Positions 1 to 7,900 of a stretch of 64,000 nt of DNA are shown here, one piece after another. This stretch comes from G963663495 sp963663495 (GTDB lineage Bacteria; Bacteroidota; Rhodothermia; Rhodothermales; Bin80): the NCBI GenBank assembly GCA_963663495.1, contig OY760427.1:3100001-3164000 (forward strand), given 5' to 3'. Each line of letters starts with the position of its first letter. The first letter of the stretch is position 1. The position numbers were made by a program, and so were the translations under genes. The notes below the pieces were generated by a model. That model saw nothing but the letters and a program-made list of their open reading frames with translations, was not told the DNA's origin and made no database searches.

Positions 1-289
1 TTGATCTAGATTTCGTGCTTGGAATATCGTACCCTGCGGCATAGGTTCCAGTAGTCAAGCGTAGCCGTTAGGCCTACAATGTTTCGCCCTTATAAGCAGC
101 ATGATATGATGCAAATTACGCCTTCGGTTCGGGAATGGATGCCCGGCGATCATGCAGCGCATTTGTGTCCGCGCCGGGGATGCCGCGTCGGCTCATCTTT
201 GTCTTGGGGGTATGGAAGCAGGCCCTCAACTATGATTTTGATCGTTTGAGGAATCCGACCAGCAATAATCGCTCCCGCTCATCCAAACA
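1..289. other. No recognisable gene
   Basis: Short open frames exist on both strands, but none shows a family motif or a convincing ribosome binding site. This stretch may hold the far 3' end of the decayed hydrolase gene described at 290-2394, but I could not match its translation to the C-terminal part of that family. Confidence 0.4.
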
Positions 290-783
290 TCACTCAGAAA
301 CGCCGACTTTTCTGGCCAACATGATCTAAGAATTCCTGCTCGTTCCGAAACTGGCCGACGAGGTTCCGGGTTCTGGCCGCCGCCCTGCTGCAGATGGAAT
401 TGAGAACCCAATGAGCAATCCCCCTGCCCGCCGAGCAGAACGGTGGATCGAATAGCATCAGTGCAGAATAAGAGGCCCCCAGAGACGGTATCAGGGCGGC
501 CATAAGACATGAACCCGTGTGGAATACACCAAACCTCATCCTAACACCGAAGCAGCGGTCTACCGTCTGTCCAACCGAATCCAAACCTATCGATAATGCC
601 GGCATAGTGTGCCAGGTTGATCAACGTCAACTACTGTCAAGCTTCCCGACAGATTGCGGCCGTAACCGCGCAGATCAAAGAATGTGAGGTCGAACATCTC
701 AAGCATTAGTGACCAGTAGGGGTAATTGAGGTCAACGGCGAGCCCGTTCCCGTAGCTTATCATAAGGCCGCAGATGATTTCCG

Positions 784-791
784 CAACAAAG
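784..791. repeat. Left copy of 8-bp direct repeat (target-site duplication)
   Basis: CAACAAAG stands directly outside the left inverted end at 792 and is repeated exactly at 2253-2260. A perfect 8-bp duplication touching both inverted ends is the usual footprint of a DDE-type transposase. Confidence 0.75.
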
Positions 792-872
792 GGGAGTTAT
801 ATGGCTGAGTGCCACGCGTTTTCGCAGGAGTTACTTTTTGTGCTTTGGTGGTGCAGACAGGATGGCTTTCGC

Positions 873-913
873 CAGTTTTTCGTAATCGGTTCCCGCTTTT
901 TACGAAAAGACTG
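873..913. repeat. Hairpin inside unit A
   Basis: CAGTTTTTCGTAA at 873-885 pairs with TTACGAAAAGACTG at 900-913 with a single-base bulge, leaving a 14-nt loop. It could be a subterminal structure of the element or a leftover IS200/IS605-type left-end hairpin. The sequence alone does not decide. Confidence 0.5.
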
Positions 914-930
914 CAATTATTTCAAATACC

Positions 931-959
931 TCAACACGTGGGTATCCATGGTATATAAT
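931..959 (+). promoter_or_regulatory. Candidate promoter for tnpB
   Basis: A perfect -10 hexamer TATAAT lies at 954-959, 17 bp after TCAACA (931-936), which matches 4 of 6 bases of the -35 consensus. It points toward tnpB and sits within the inverted end at 950-963. The -10 may therefore just reflect the AT-rich repeat. Confidence 0.35.
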
Positions 960-963
960 TGCC
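950..963 (-). repeat. Internal right-type end of unit A
   Basis: Read on the minus strand this is GGCAATTATATACC, matching the outer right end (GGGAATTATATACG) at 12 of 14 bases. It forms a near-perfect palindrome with 972-985 around the 8-bp spacer ATATATTA. Confidence 0.5.
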
Positions 964-971
964 ATATATTA

Positions 972-985
972 GGGAGTTATATACC
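972..985 (+). repeat. Internal left-type end of unit B
   Basis: GGGAGTTATATACC repeats the first 11 bases of the outer left end at 792 exactly, and AGTGCCA recurs at the same offset (988-994 here). It starts unit B, the tnpB-carrying part. Confidence 0.55.
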
Positions 986-993
986 ACAGTGCC

Positions 994-2247
994 ATGCCCG
1001 AAACGGTTAGTGCATACCGCAATATCACATACAGACTATTGCCCGGAAGTCGGAGTAACGCCAAGCAACTTGCTGGATTAGCGGGTGCGTGTAGGTTTGT
1101 GTGGAATGCCATCCTCGCAGAGCAGAGCGAGGCCTACAAGAAAGCGAAAGAGGCTGGAGAGAAGCCGCCCTCGGTAAGCTTCTTCTCGCTGGGGAAGCGG
1201 TTCACGGAGCTGCGCCGCACGGTCGAGTGGCTACCTGAATACTCCTTTGGTGTCGTTAGATACACATTGAAATATCAGGCGGATGCATGGAAGGCATCCT
1301 TCAAGGAGGGTAAGAGAAGACCGAGATTCCATTCCAGACGTGGTAGTACGCCTTCGTTCACGATCCCGGACAACGTAAGGGTTCGGGATGGCAAGCTGTA
1401 TATCCCGAAAGTGGGATATATAGCGCTCCGCAGGCGGGGAGGCAACCCGTACCCTGATGGTATACCCGTCAAATCCACGGTAAAGAAGAACGCCGGCAAA
1501 GGGTATGCTGTCATCTGCTACAAGATGGAGGCACCTGTAATAGAGGATACCGGCGGTGCTGTAGGCATTGACCGTAATTGCGGGCAGGTCGCTATGATCT
1601 CCACAGAGGGCGATACAAGCATTATCAGACATCCGGATACGAAGCGTCTTGATGCCAAGTTGAAGCGGCATCAGCGAAGACTGGCTGGACAGAAGAAAGG
1701 CTCCAACCGTCGTAACAGACGGAAGCATAGAATCGCCCGCATACAGCGCAAGCGTGCTAACATCCTCAAGAATGCGAACCACCAGGTAAGTCGCAGTATT
1801 GCCAAATGCTCCTCAACGGTGATACTGGAGGACCTGAAGATCAAAGCGATGACACGTTCAGCTAAGGGGACGATGGAGAGCTTTGGCACAAACGTCAAAC
1901 AGAAGTCTGGCCTCAACCGCGGAATATTGCGAACAGGTTGGGGCCAGCTGGATCAGATGCTGGGCTATAAGTACCGCAAGGTGATAAAGGTTACCGCTGC
2001 CTATAGCAGTCAGCGGTGTTTTGTGTGTGGGCACACAGAAGCGAGTAACCGTACGATACGGAGCAAATTCACGTGTATGTCCTGTGGACATGCGGATCAT
2101 GCAGACCTGAATGCGGCGGCTGCAAACATACTGGCCTCCGGGATTGGGGCTGCTGCACGGCGAGGGGCGTTCGGGTTACCGACCCCTATGACCCGTGAAA
2201 TTGATACTAGTGCCTCACTGTGTACCGTTGGTCACTCACGTATATAA
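994..2247 (+). CDS. tnpB: TnpB, RNA-guided RuvC-like nuclease of the IS200/IS605 type
   Basis: This 417-residue protein has the usual TnpB length and order. An N-terminal segment with CRFVWNAIL comes first, then a basic middle region. The RuvC-like core follows: RuvC-I Asp193 in GIDRNCG, RuvC-II Glu279 in VILEDLKI and RuvC-III Asp371 in ADLNAAAANI. A zinc ribbon with two CxxC pairs (Cys342/345 and Cys361/364) sits between RuvC-II and RuvC-III. All catalytic and metal ligands are present, so the protein could be active. TnpB cuts DNA under the direction of an omega RNA made from the element's right end and helps the element persist. The ATG at 994 fits the family's N-terminus. An AGGGAG at 971-976 is too far upstream to be a good ribosome binding site. 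Oddly, no tnpA is present and the surrounding ends are inverted repeats with an 8-bp duplication, unlike IS605-type ends. Confidence 0.93.
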   Translation: MPETVSAYRNITYRLLPGSRSNAKQLAGLAGACRFVWNAILAEQSEAYKKAKEAGEKPPSVSFFSLGKRFTELRRTVEWLPEYSFGVVRYTLKYQADAWKASFKEGKRRPRFHSRRGSTPSFTIPDNVRVRDGKLYIPKVGYIALRRRGGNPYPDGIPVKSTVKKNAGKGYAVICYKMEAPVIEDTGGAVGIDRNCGQVAMISTEGDTSIIRHPDTKRLDAKLKRHQRRLAGQKKGSNRRNRRKHRIARIQRKRANILKNANHQVSRSIAKCSSTVILEDLKIKAMTRSAKGTMESFGTNVKQKSGLNRGILRTGWGQLDQMLGYKYRKVIKVTAAYSSQRCFVCGHTEASNRTIRSKFTCMSCGHADHADLNAAAANILASGIGAAARRGAFGLPTPMTREIDTSASLCTVGHSRI

Positions 2248-2252
2248 TTCCC
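2100..2252 (+). ncRNA. Candidate omega RNA region overlapping the 3' end of tnpB
   Basis: TnpB guide RNAs normally derive from the end of tnpB plus the element's right end. Here that interval contains a hairpin at 2163-2187 (outer stem AGGGG/CCCCT, inner stem TCGG/CCGA, loop GTTA). If the RNA ends at the element boundary, the guide would begin with the flanking bases from 2253. Placement comes from family knowledge; I see no transcript signal. Confidence 0.3.
2230..2252 (-). repeat. Outer right inverted end of the element
   Basis: Read on the minus strand this begins GGGAATTATATACGTGAGTG and matches the left end at 792 in GGGA, TTATAT and TGAGTG. It directly abuts the right CAACAAAG. Confidence 0.65.
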
Positions 2253-2260
2253 CAACAAAG
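2253..2260. repeat. Right copy of 8-bp direct repeat (target-site duplication)
   Basis: CAACAAAG is identical to 784-791. Joining the flanks through a single copy restores an open hydrolase-like frame on the minus strand. Confidence 0.75.
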
Positions 2261-2405
2261 AACCGGCGCGGACACATCGTCGTCCTGCTTGGCATGAACA
2301 ACGGAGGCGGAACAAGATAATTGAAACAGGCTACCAGCGAGCCCGGTCTCTGGTGACCATGCTGAGTCAGCCAATACTCGGATTGGCTGTGCATGAGCGG
2401 ATATT

Positions 2406-2423
2406 ATCGGCTCGGTAGCCGAT
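2406..2423 (-). terminator. Hairpin between the PKS stop and the hydrolase remnant
   Basis: ATCGGCT (2406-2412) and AGCCGAT (2417-2423) form a 7-bp stem with a 4-nt loop, about 110 bp past the PKS stop. It is followed in the transcript by AATAT rather than a U-run, so it is at best a weak terminator. Confidence 0.25.
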
Positions 2424-2534
2424 CCTGAACCTAACCGTAACGGGTTCTCCGCTGATGGCGGTGGCAGGAACAACGCGCCCGATATCCTGGCCGTCCATGG
2501 ACCAGGCACGCAAATACCCGGGGCCGTGTCGTGT

Positions 2535-4925
2535 TTATTCTCTGTCAACGAACCAGTGCCGTTCCCTCTGGAAGGGATAGGTGGGGATGCGCAGCCGACT
2601 TCTGCGTTCTCCGGTGAAAAGACCGGTGAACGACAGGTCAAGGCCGGCTTCGTAGGCTGCTGCCACACCTGCCGTAAAGGCGGCAGCCTCTTCGCCGTCC
2701 AACCTCAGCGGACTCGCAAGAACCGTCGGGTTTTGTGCACCGAAGGCCTGGGCAACAGCCGGTTCAGATATCCCCTTCGCCCCTGTCTCAACAAGCACAT
2801 CCACCCCATGGGCGGCCAGGGCGGAAAACAATCGGTGATCAGGCTCCAGATCGCGGGCGACCTGCCTCCAATAGTCGGCCCCTGGAATCCTCCCCTCCAC
2901 TATCTCTCCCGTCAAGGCATTCACCAGCGGCAGCGCAGGCACGTTCGCTTCCAGACCCTCAAGCACCATACGGACCGCATCTTCCACCGAACGATCCCAG
3001 CGCACCGCCAATCGCATAGCATCCTCAAGATGTAACACTTTCGCCGCCATAGCCGCGGCGATCGCACCCGCACCTGCCCCTGCGACAATGTCGGGCCGCA
3101 CCCCAACGCTTTCCCACAATGCGCCCAGAGCGCCTCCGAGCGCCACCTGCACAGATGCAGCGCAGCCAGCAGACGCAGCGCTCGTATCGCCAATAATTAT
3201 CTCCAATAGAGAGTCGGCCCGCTCCTCCGCAAAAACTTGTGCGCAGCGATCCAGCACCGCCCGCACAACCGGCTCGGTCGCGTAGAGCTCCCTGTCCATA
3301 CGGGCCGCGGGCATCCCACCAAACACAAATGCCACCGTTTGCCGAGGCCGGGAATGCACACCCCAAACCCCGTCCGCAACCTTCGCGAGTTGCTCTTCCA
3401 TGCTTTGCAGGTCCCGCACCACCAACCCCGCGCGCCATGAAAAATGGGCGCGCCCCTCCCCGGCAGTCCATGCCAGGTCCGCCAATGATACGTCAGACCG
3501 GCCTGCAAGCCACAAACGGTAGCGTTCTGCCAAGTCCGCCAGCGCAGTTGCGGTCCTTCCGGACAGCGGCAGGAACCGGACTACGCGACCCTCGGGTGCA
3601 CCAGCGTCCGGCGCAACAAGGCTCTCAAGATCCGAAGACGGACCCACTCGCCTGCCCGCCTGCCGACCCTCCGCCCGGTATTGTTCAACCACGACATGCG
3701 CCAAGGTACCGGAGAAACCGAATGCGCTCACGCCAGCCCGCATGGGACGATCCGCACAAACCGGCCAGGGAACACCTTCTGAAACAACGCTCACGGGGAG
3801 GTTTCCCCAGTCCACATTGGGATTGGGATCCTCAAAAAGAAGCTGCTTCGGGATCCAGCGGTGCCGCATGGACTCAATGACCTTGATTAGACTGGCCACC
3901 CCGCTTGCCGCAATCAGGTTGGAGACATTCGACTTGACCGAACCCAACAGGAGAGGACGGGAAGAATCCCGCCCCGGACCGTACACCGCCGCCGCGGCCG
4001 CTACCTCAACCGCGTCACCAACTAGCGAACCGCCCGCGCTAGCCTCCAGGTAGTCCACATCAACCGCAGCAATGCCCGCGCGCCCGAGCGCCTCCACAAG
4101 CATGCCCTGCTGCGCCGATTGACTCGGCACCGCCATGCCCGTAGTAGTGCCGGTCTGCCTGACCACAGAACCGCTAAGAACGGCCAGAATGTCCGCCCCT
4201 TCGGCCTCCGCATCTGCCAGACGCCTCAGAACCAGCACTGCGCATCCCTCGCCAAGCCCAAAACCATCGGCCGAAGCATCAAACGCTCGACTGCTCCCGT
4301 CGGCAGACAGAAGACCCATCTGCATTGACGTTTCAAAACTGTATCCAAGGACCGTATTGACCCCGCCGGCAAGTGCAAGATCCACCTCTCTCCGCTGCAG
4401 TGCAGTCATCGCATGATGCACAGCCACCATCCCCGAAGAACAGGCCGTGTCCACTCCGAGCGCCGGACCCTCCATGCCAAAGAACTGGGAAACCCGACCC
4501 ACCGTACCGCTCATGTTGGTCCCCAAGTAGAGATAGGGCTCGAAAAAATCCGTCTCCGCTTTGGCCACCATAAACTGGTACTCACTGACAGCTACTCCCG
4601 CAAAAACACCGCTACGACTGCCCTGCAGCGAGCCCGGATCAATGCCCGCATGTTCCAGCGCTGTCCAGCTCACCTCAAGCAGCATCCGCTGCTGCGGGTC
4701 CATACAGCGAGCTTCGGCAGGAGCGATTCCGAAAAACCCGTCGTCCATCCTATCAAGACCAGGAACATACGCTCCGGGGTGGCGGGCATCGCCGGTGCCG
4801 CTGAGCGTCTCGGAACGTCCGTAGGTCACAGTGCTCCGCGCCTCGCGGACTGTTCGCCAGAATTCCGCAAGGTCGGAACCACCGGGCAGCCTGCAGGCCA
4901 TGCCGACTACTGCGATGCGGTCGTC
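2535..4925 (-). other. PKS module 10: degenerate C-terminal KS-AT
   Basis: Residues from about 19690 to the stop hold a KS and a shortened AT, with nothing after them. The KS keeps its Cys (DTACSSG, codon 4440-4442). Both His motifs are gone: HGTGT is ASAGGS (4026-4043), and NVGHLE is NVSNLI (about 3910-3935). The AT GHSVGE is GAGAGA (3063-3080), so the nucleophile Ser is Gly. Roughly 75 residues that contain the small subdomain and HAFH are missing. The flanking segments YPFQRERHW and the KS start GMACRLPG are well kept. Decarboxylative condensation and acyl loading should both be impossible. A structural, docking or acyl-parking role is inference. Confidence 0.85.
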
Positions 4926-7900
4926 GGTCACACTACGTCTCTGCACCGTTGGAGAAGCCGCAGAACGCTCACCTCCCATGTGTGCTGCGGGAACGCCTGG
5001 CATGCCCAGCCGGGAAGGCTGCGCAGCCGGCAGCTCCGCAACGGCGGCGTCCAAACCCGGCAAGGCCTCATCACCCATCGGGAAGAGTTCGGAGGTCAGG
5101 TGACTCGCCAGTCGGCCAATGTCGGGATACTCGAACACGGTCGTGGCCGACACCACTTCGCGCGGCAGCGCCGCGTTCAAGCGTTGGCGGAGGTTGATGG
5201 CCATCACGGAATCCATGCCGAGATCCGAAAAAGCTACATCGTATTCCGGGACCGTCTCAAGCCCCAGCATTGACCGCACCTCGCCCCCCACAAAGTCAGC
5301 CACGAGCTTCTCTCGCTGCGCGGGTGCAACATTCTCCATGTGCCGGGGAAAGGGGGCAGGCGCAGTAGGTGCCGCGCCCACCAAAGAACGTTCGGACCCA
5401 CGGATCTCCGCAAACAGCGGAAGATCAGGCAGCACTCCCCCCTCCATGTCGGCGACCACGAGTAGCCCCGGATCGTCACGGACCACGCAGTCAAGGACCC
5501 GGAGACCCTGTTGGGGGGTGATCCAACTGCCACCGAGTGCGGCCAGCCTCGCTTCAATCCGAGCACGTTGCTTCTCCGCCATACCTAACGTAGACCACGG
5601 CCCCCAGGCAATCGCCTGTCCGGCAAACCCCAAGGCTCGGCGATGATACGCCAACTGATCCAAAAACGCGTTGGCTGCAGCGTAATTCGCCTGACCCGGG
5701 TTCCCGAATACCCCGGCAAGGCTCGAAAATAGCACGAAAAGATCCAGCTCCCGATCCATCGTTGCCCGATGAAGATGCCACGCACCGAGAACCTTCGGAC
5801 CCAGCACCGTCTCAAAATGCCCCCAGTCCTGGTTCACAAGCGCCGCATCGGCGAGCACCCCCGCACAATGGAAAATACCGCCAAGAGGCGGCATCTCAGC
5901 GTCCACCCGCGCAAACATCGCCGCAACCGCATCCCCGTCAGTGATGTCTGCAACCTCCACACGGACCACCACGCCGCGCTGACGCAACTCCTCCATAACC
6001 GCTTCGGCCCGCTGGGACGGATTCCGTCGACCGTTTAATATAATCCCGCCAACACCCGCATCCGCCAGCCAACCCGCCAATTCCAGACCCAGACTCCCGT
6101 GACCTCCCGTTACAAGGTAGCTCCGGTCCGGCCTCAGACCGCGCGAACCCCGGGACTCGTCCCGTCCGACAGCCCGTACCAAGCGGGCCACGCGACGCAC
6201 ACCCCCTCGCCAGACAATCCGGTTCTCCCTGTCTGGAAACATCAGTTCGTCTGCCAGAATCGTGGCCGAAAGCGGCGCCTCCGGATCCAGATCAACCATG
6301 CGAGGACGAAAATCCGCGTGCTCAACTCCAAGCACGCTACCCAGACCCCACAATCCAGCACCCGCCAAAAAACCGGTGCGCTCGGCCCCAAGAACCTGAC
6401 CTCCAACCGTCACTAACGTGATCCCGTTCACCGCTCGCACTCCCACATCCCACATCCCCTGCGCCAAAGCCAATGCTCCAGATCCAACAACCCTAAGCCC
6501 CTCCCGCAGCTCCTCCGTTCCCGCATGCTGCCCGTCACCCCCAATCCCGGCGAGATACGCTACGCCCAGCAGCGGAGCCGATGAGGAAAGCCCATCAAAC
6601 AGTGCACGCCAAGCCCGCCGATCCCCAGCATCAACAGGACCGGTAACAACCACCTGACGCCGACGACTAAGCTCGCGGACAAGCTCCTCCGTGAAAGACC
6701 CATCCCCGCATACAACAAAAACACCCCCCTCCGCCTCGGCCCGCTCCACCGGGCGTGACCCCATCGCAAGTGCCTCCGAATCAGCCACGGTGACCGATGC
6801 ACCGGAACCCGGAATACTCGGACTTCGCCGCCACACAACCGTGTACTGCAGATGATCCACCCGCGGACCTCGTATCTCTGCCCGGCTGGCCCGCCTGAGT
6901 GTTAACCCAGCCATGCGACCACAACAAATACCCTCGGATGTGTACAGTGCCAACTCCGCCGTAACCACCTCCTCCCCCACCTCCAGAAGCCTCGCGTAAC
7001 AGAACATCTGCTCGGGAAGCGGTGCAGCAATCCAGAGACTACCCCACCTGACTGGGAGATAGTGACCGTCGCCTCCACGCGCAGCCAAAAGTCCCACCAC
7101 AACCTCAACACAGGCGTCCAGCTGCACCGGATGAACCAACAGACGGTCGCTAACCAACTGCCCCGAACGCATAACCCTGCCCCATGCACTCCCCTCATCC
7201 ACTGCTATAGCGGAAAGCCCCCCAAAACCCGATCCCTGAACCACACCCTGCGCTACCATCCGATCGCAACAATCAACTGCGGCAGAGGCGGAAAGCCGCC
7301 GCTCCACATCCTGCATGTCTAAACGGTCCCCCTCAGCCGTACGCCTCCCCAAACGCCCGTCAGCGTGAAGCTGCCATGTCCCACCATCAAACTCCCGGCT
7401 CACCACTTCCCACCGGTCGTCCGGCCCGATGACAACCTGAACCCGGTACCCCTTCCCTGAACCCAGTATCAAAGGATGATGCATCTGCACCTGTTCCAGA
7501 GAGACCGCCGAGTCACTCCACCTCTCTCCAAGCGCCTCAATCACCTGCCCGGCAAAAAGAGCTGCCGGCGCGACTACCTCACCCTCAACAACGTAATCAG
7601 ACAACCACGCAAAGTCCTCCATGGACATCTCTATCTCATAGGACACCTCGCCGCTCCGCGTATCCCGACGCACACCCAGAAAGGGATGACTATCCTTGAT
7701 CCGGCGGCGGGGCAGCGCTGTCAACCAGTATCGTCTGCGCTGAAAGGGATAGGTCGGCAGTGCCACGCGGCGGCGGCGCTCTCCCGCAAACAATCCTTCA
7801 AAAACAATGTCAAGACCCGCCTCGTAGGCACCCGCCACCGCCCGGACATAGTCTCCGCTCCCTCCGCGCAGCTGGCTCGCAATCATAACAGGCTCCTCGG

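Larger units (their letters stand above)
792..963. mobile_element. Unit A: 172-bp MITE-like segment
   Basis: This segment is bounded by a left end GGGAGTTATAT at 792 and, read from the other strand, GGCAATTATATACC at 963-950. It has no plausible coding sequence and contains one strong hairpin (873-913). It would be the left half of the composite element. The 8 bp to its left (CAACAAAG) and right (ATATATTA) differ, so it did not insert here on its own. Confidence 0.45.
792..2252. mobile_element. Non-autonomous inverted-repeat element carrying tnpB
   Basis: The 1,461-bp element begins GGGAGTTATATGGCTGAGTG and, read inward from the right, begins GGGAATTATATACGTGAGTG. The ends agree at 16 of the first 20 positions. 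It is bounded by perfect CAACAAAG direct repeats. The only recognisable gene inside is tnpB, with no tnpA and no DDE transposase, so it was probably moved in trans. An 8-bp duplication is seen in several DDE families (for example IS1595, ISL3, IS6); I cannot assign one. Inside, a second right-type end (950-963) and a second left-type end (972-985) face each other across 8 bp, so the element may be two units joined in tandem. It is less GC-rich than the PKS gene and interrupts the hydrolase remnant. Confidence 0.7.
290..2394 (-). pseudogene. Alpha/beta-hydrolase pseudogene, split by a TnpB element
   Basis: Minus-strand remnants resemble an alpha/beta hydrolase. An oxyanion-hole-like SYGNGLAVD lies near 727-756, FDLTFFDLRGYGRN near 654-695, and in another frame FGVFHTGS near 512-535 followed by LMLFDPPFC near 435-460 and a helical stretch down to about 294. 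The N-terminal and middle parts are in different frames, with a stop near 605, so at least one frameshift is present. The nucleophile position of the family (around FHSxS) reads FHTGS, so the catalytic Ser may also be lost. If the element at 792-2252 and one copy of its 8-bp repeat are removed, the N-terminal frame reads through the junction (RRFFVAEIICGL) to an ATG at 2392-2394 that is preceded by an in-frame TAA. That puts the original start about 140 bp after the PKS stop, on the same strand. A role in chain release or editing is inference only. Family assignment rests on motif recall. Confidence 0.5.

Noticed and set aside
226..510. 94-residue minus-strand frame
   Set aside because: Overlaps the hydrolase remnant in another frame and contains no recognisable motif.
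774..1010. 78-residue plus-strand frame before tnpB
   Set aside because: It covers the hairpin and both inverted ends of unit A and crosses into tnpB; no motif and no ribosome binding site.
792..2252. Standard IS200/IS605 insertion sequence
   Set aside because: There is no tnpA, and the ends are inverted repeats with an 8-bp target duplication, which that family does not produce; only tnpB is of this type.
2207..2668. 153-residue minus-strand frame overlapping the PKS end
   Set aside because: Its upper part is the PKS C-terminus read out of frame and its lower part runs into the mobile element; no family motif.
2535..2700. Thioesterase or reductase at the PKS C-terminus
   Set aside because: The sequence stops directly after the AT linker YPFQRERHW; there is no GxSxG hydrolase or Rossmann motif after it.
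4926..7740. Hidden cMT in module 9
   Set aside because: No SAM-binding GAGTG or NVLHAT motif occurs between DH and KR, and the segment is too short.
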